In this document: positions 5,770 to 6,021 of the stretch, piece by piece
Numbering within the stretch: the first letter of the stretch is position 1
How the letters are laid out: every line of letters starts with the position of its first letter
From: Actinomycetota bacterium
GTDB lineage: Bacteria > Actinomycetota > Thermoleophilia > Gaiellales > Gaiellaceae
Assembly: GCA_005883365.1 (NCBI GenBank)
Contig: VAXA01000215.1
Span: 1-6,021 of the forward strand
Direction: 5' to 3'
DNA length: 6,021 bases
The notes under the pieces: generated by a model
What the model was told of the DNA's origin: nothing
Seen by the model: the letters and a program-made list of their open reading frames with translations, nothing else
The model's database searches: none
Position numbers and translations under genes: made by a program

Positions 5770-6021
5770 TTCCCGCCTCCTCGGCCCTTCAAGGCGCCGC
5801 TCTCGCCCGCGTCCTGGCCGGCCTTCGCCTGCCCCGGCGGGACGGACGGCGGCCCAGGCGGGACGTCCGCGGGGCGGCCGTGCGTCTTGGCGCGCAGCGA
5901 CGCGATCTTCCGCACGTGCCCGAATGCCTTCCCATTCCCATGGCCCTCCGTGGCAAGAGGCACGGTCCACACGGGCGCCGCGAGCGCCGTCACCGGCGCG
6001 GGCGTGCTTGCAGAAGTCTGC
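5766..6021 (-). CDS. C-terminal part of an unidentified Pro/Gly/Lys-rich protein (runs off the right edge)
   Basis: A frame open from the right edge ends at TAG 5768-5766, giving about 84 residues. A GTG at 5993 could be read as a start, but the frame continues upstream without a stop (QTSASTPAP...), so the gene probably begins outside the window. Its codons have strongly G/C third positions, whereas the kinase frame over the same bases does not, so this is the true coding frame. The sequence is low in complexity: an Ala/Pro/Thr-rich part, then GHGNGKAFGHVRK, then PPGPPSVPPGQAKAG, ending GRGGGK. This looks like a disordered basic tail rather than an enzyme domain. I do not recognise the family; tails like this occur on actinobacterial anti-sigma-like or secreted proteins, but that is only a resemblance. 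Its stop overlaps the likely kinase start by two bases, suggesting one coupled transcript. Confidence 0.65.
   Translation of the reverse strand, partial: QTSASTPAPVTALAAPVWTVPLATEGHGNGKAFGHVRKIASLRAKTHGRPADVPPGPPSVPPGQAKAGQDAGESGALKGRGGGK
5776..5781 (-). promoter_or_regulatory. Ribosome binding site pointing to an AUA start of the kinase
   Basis: The minus strand reads AGGAGG, a full match to the anti-Shine-Dalgarno core, 6 bases before AUA 5769. No standard start codon in any frame lies at a usable distance. It also encodes Arg-Gly-Gly of the upstream protein's tail, so it could in part reflect Gly codons. Confidence 0.5.

Noticed and set aside
5770..5970. N-terminal extension of the kinase to GTG 5970
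   Set aside because: The extra 67 residues are Arg/Pro/Gly-rich and overlap the upstream gene, whose frame has the G/C-rich third positions typical of real coding DNA here. The extension has more A/T third positions, and no ribosome site was noted for it.
1..6021. CRISPR array, insertion sequence, tRNA, riboswitch or phage attachment site
   Set aside because: No regularly spaced direct repeats, transposase motifs, terminal inverted repeats or cloverleaf-like stretches were seen. The gaps between genes are too short to hold most of these.

Overview
This is a G+C-rich window (about two thirds G+C or more by eye) with strong G/C preference at third codon positions. It contains GTG, TTG and probably one non-canonical start codon, and several 2- to 4-base stop/start overlaps. 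Gene content and codon style suggest a high-GC actinobacterium, perhaps of the Thermoleophilia type (Gaiellales/Solirubrobacterales). That placement is an inference; no rRNA or marker gene is present. No mobile element, CRISPR array, tRNA or rRNA was seen.

Layout, read from the central divergent promoter. A MarR-family regulator (3406-3894, +) is transcribed away from a minus-strand gene run. In order of transcription, that run is a 14-helix DHA2/EmrB-type major facilitator efflux pump (3331-1865), a 57-residue probably helical protein coupled to it by a GTGA overlap (1868-1695), and an FAD/NADPH oxidoreductase of the thioredoxin-reductase fold with an N-terminal cyclic-nucleotide-binding-like domain (1590-34). 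The run ends with the first codons of a UBP-type zinc-finger protein (37 to the window edge), again in a GTGA overlap. The 74-base gap between the regulator and the pump holds a -10 box for the pump and two short palindromes that could bind the regulator. The simplest reading is a MarR-controlled efflux and redox locus that responds to a small toxic compound. The oxidoreductase lacks the CxxC pair of true thioredoxin reductase and the phosphate-binding arginine of cAMP-binding domains, so its ligand and electron acceptor are open questions.

On the right, a second minus-strand unit runs towards the MarR gene and is convergent with it. It comprises the 3' end of an unidentified Pro/Gly/Lys-rich protein (5766 to the window edge) and a membrane-bound PAS-containing sensor histidine kinase (5769-3961). 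The kinase has no ATG, GTG or TTG at its natural N-terminus. The best-supported start is an AUA codon placed 6 bases after a perfect AGGAGG and overlapping the upstream stop codon. No response regulator is in the window.

There is no gene-free stretch over 300 bases. The three gaps (1591-1694, 3332-3405, 3895-3960) are described below. The observations most worth following are the AUA start of the kinase, the oxidoreductase with both diagnostic motifs missing, its coupling to a UBP zinc finger, and the small protein coupled to the pump.
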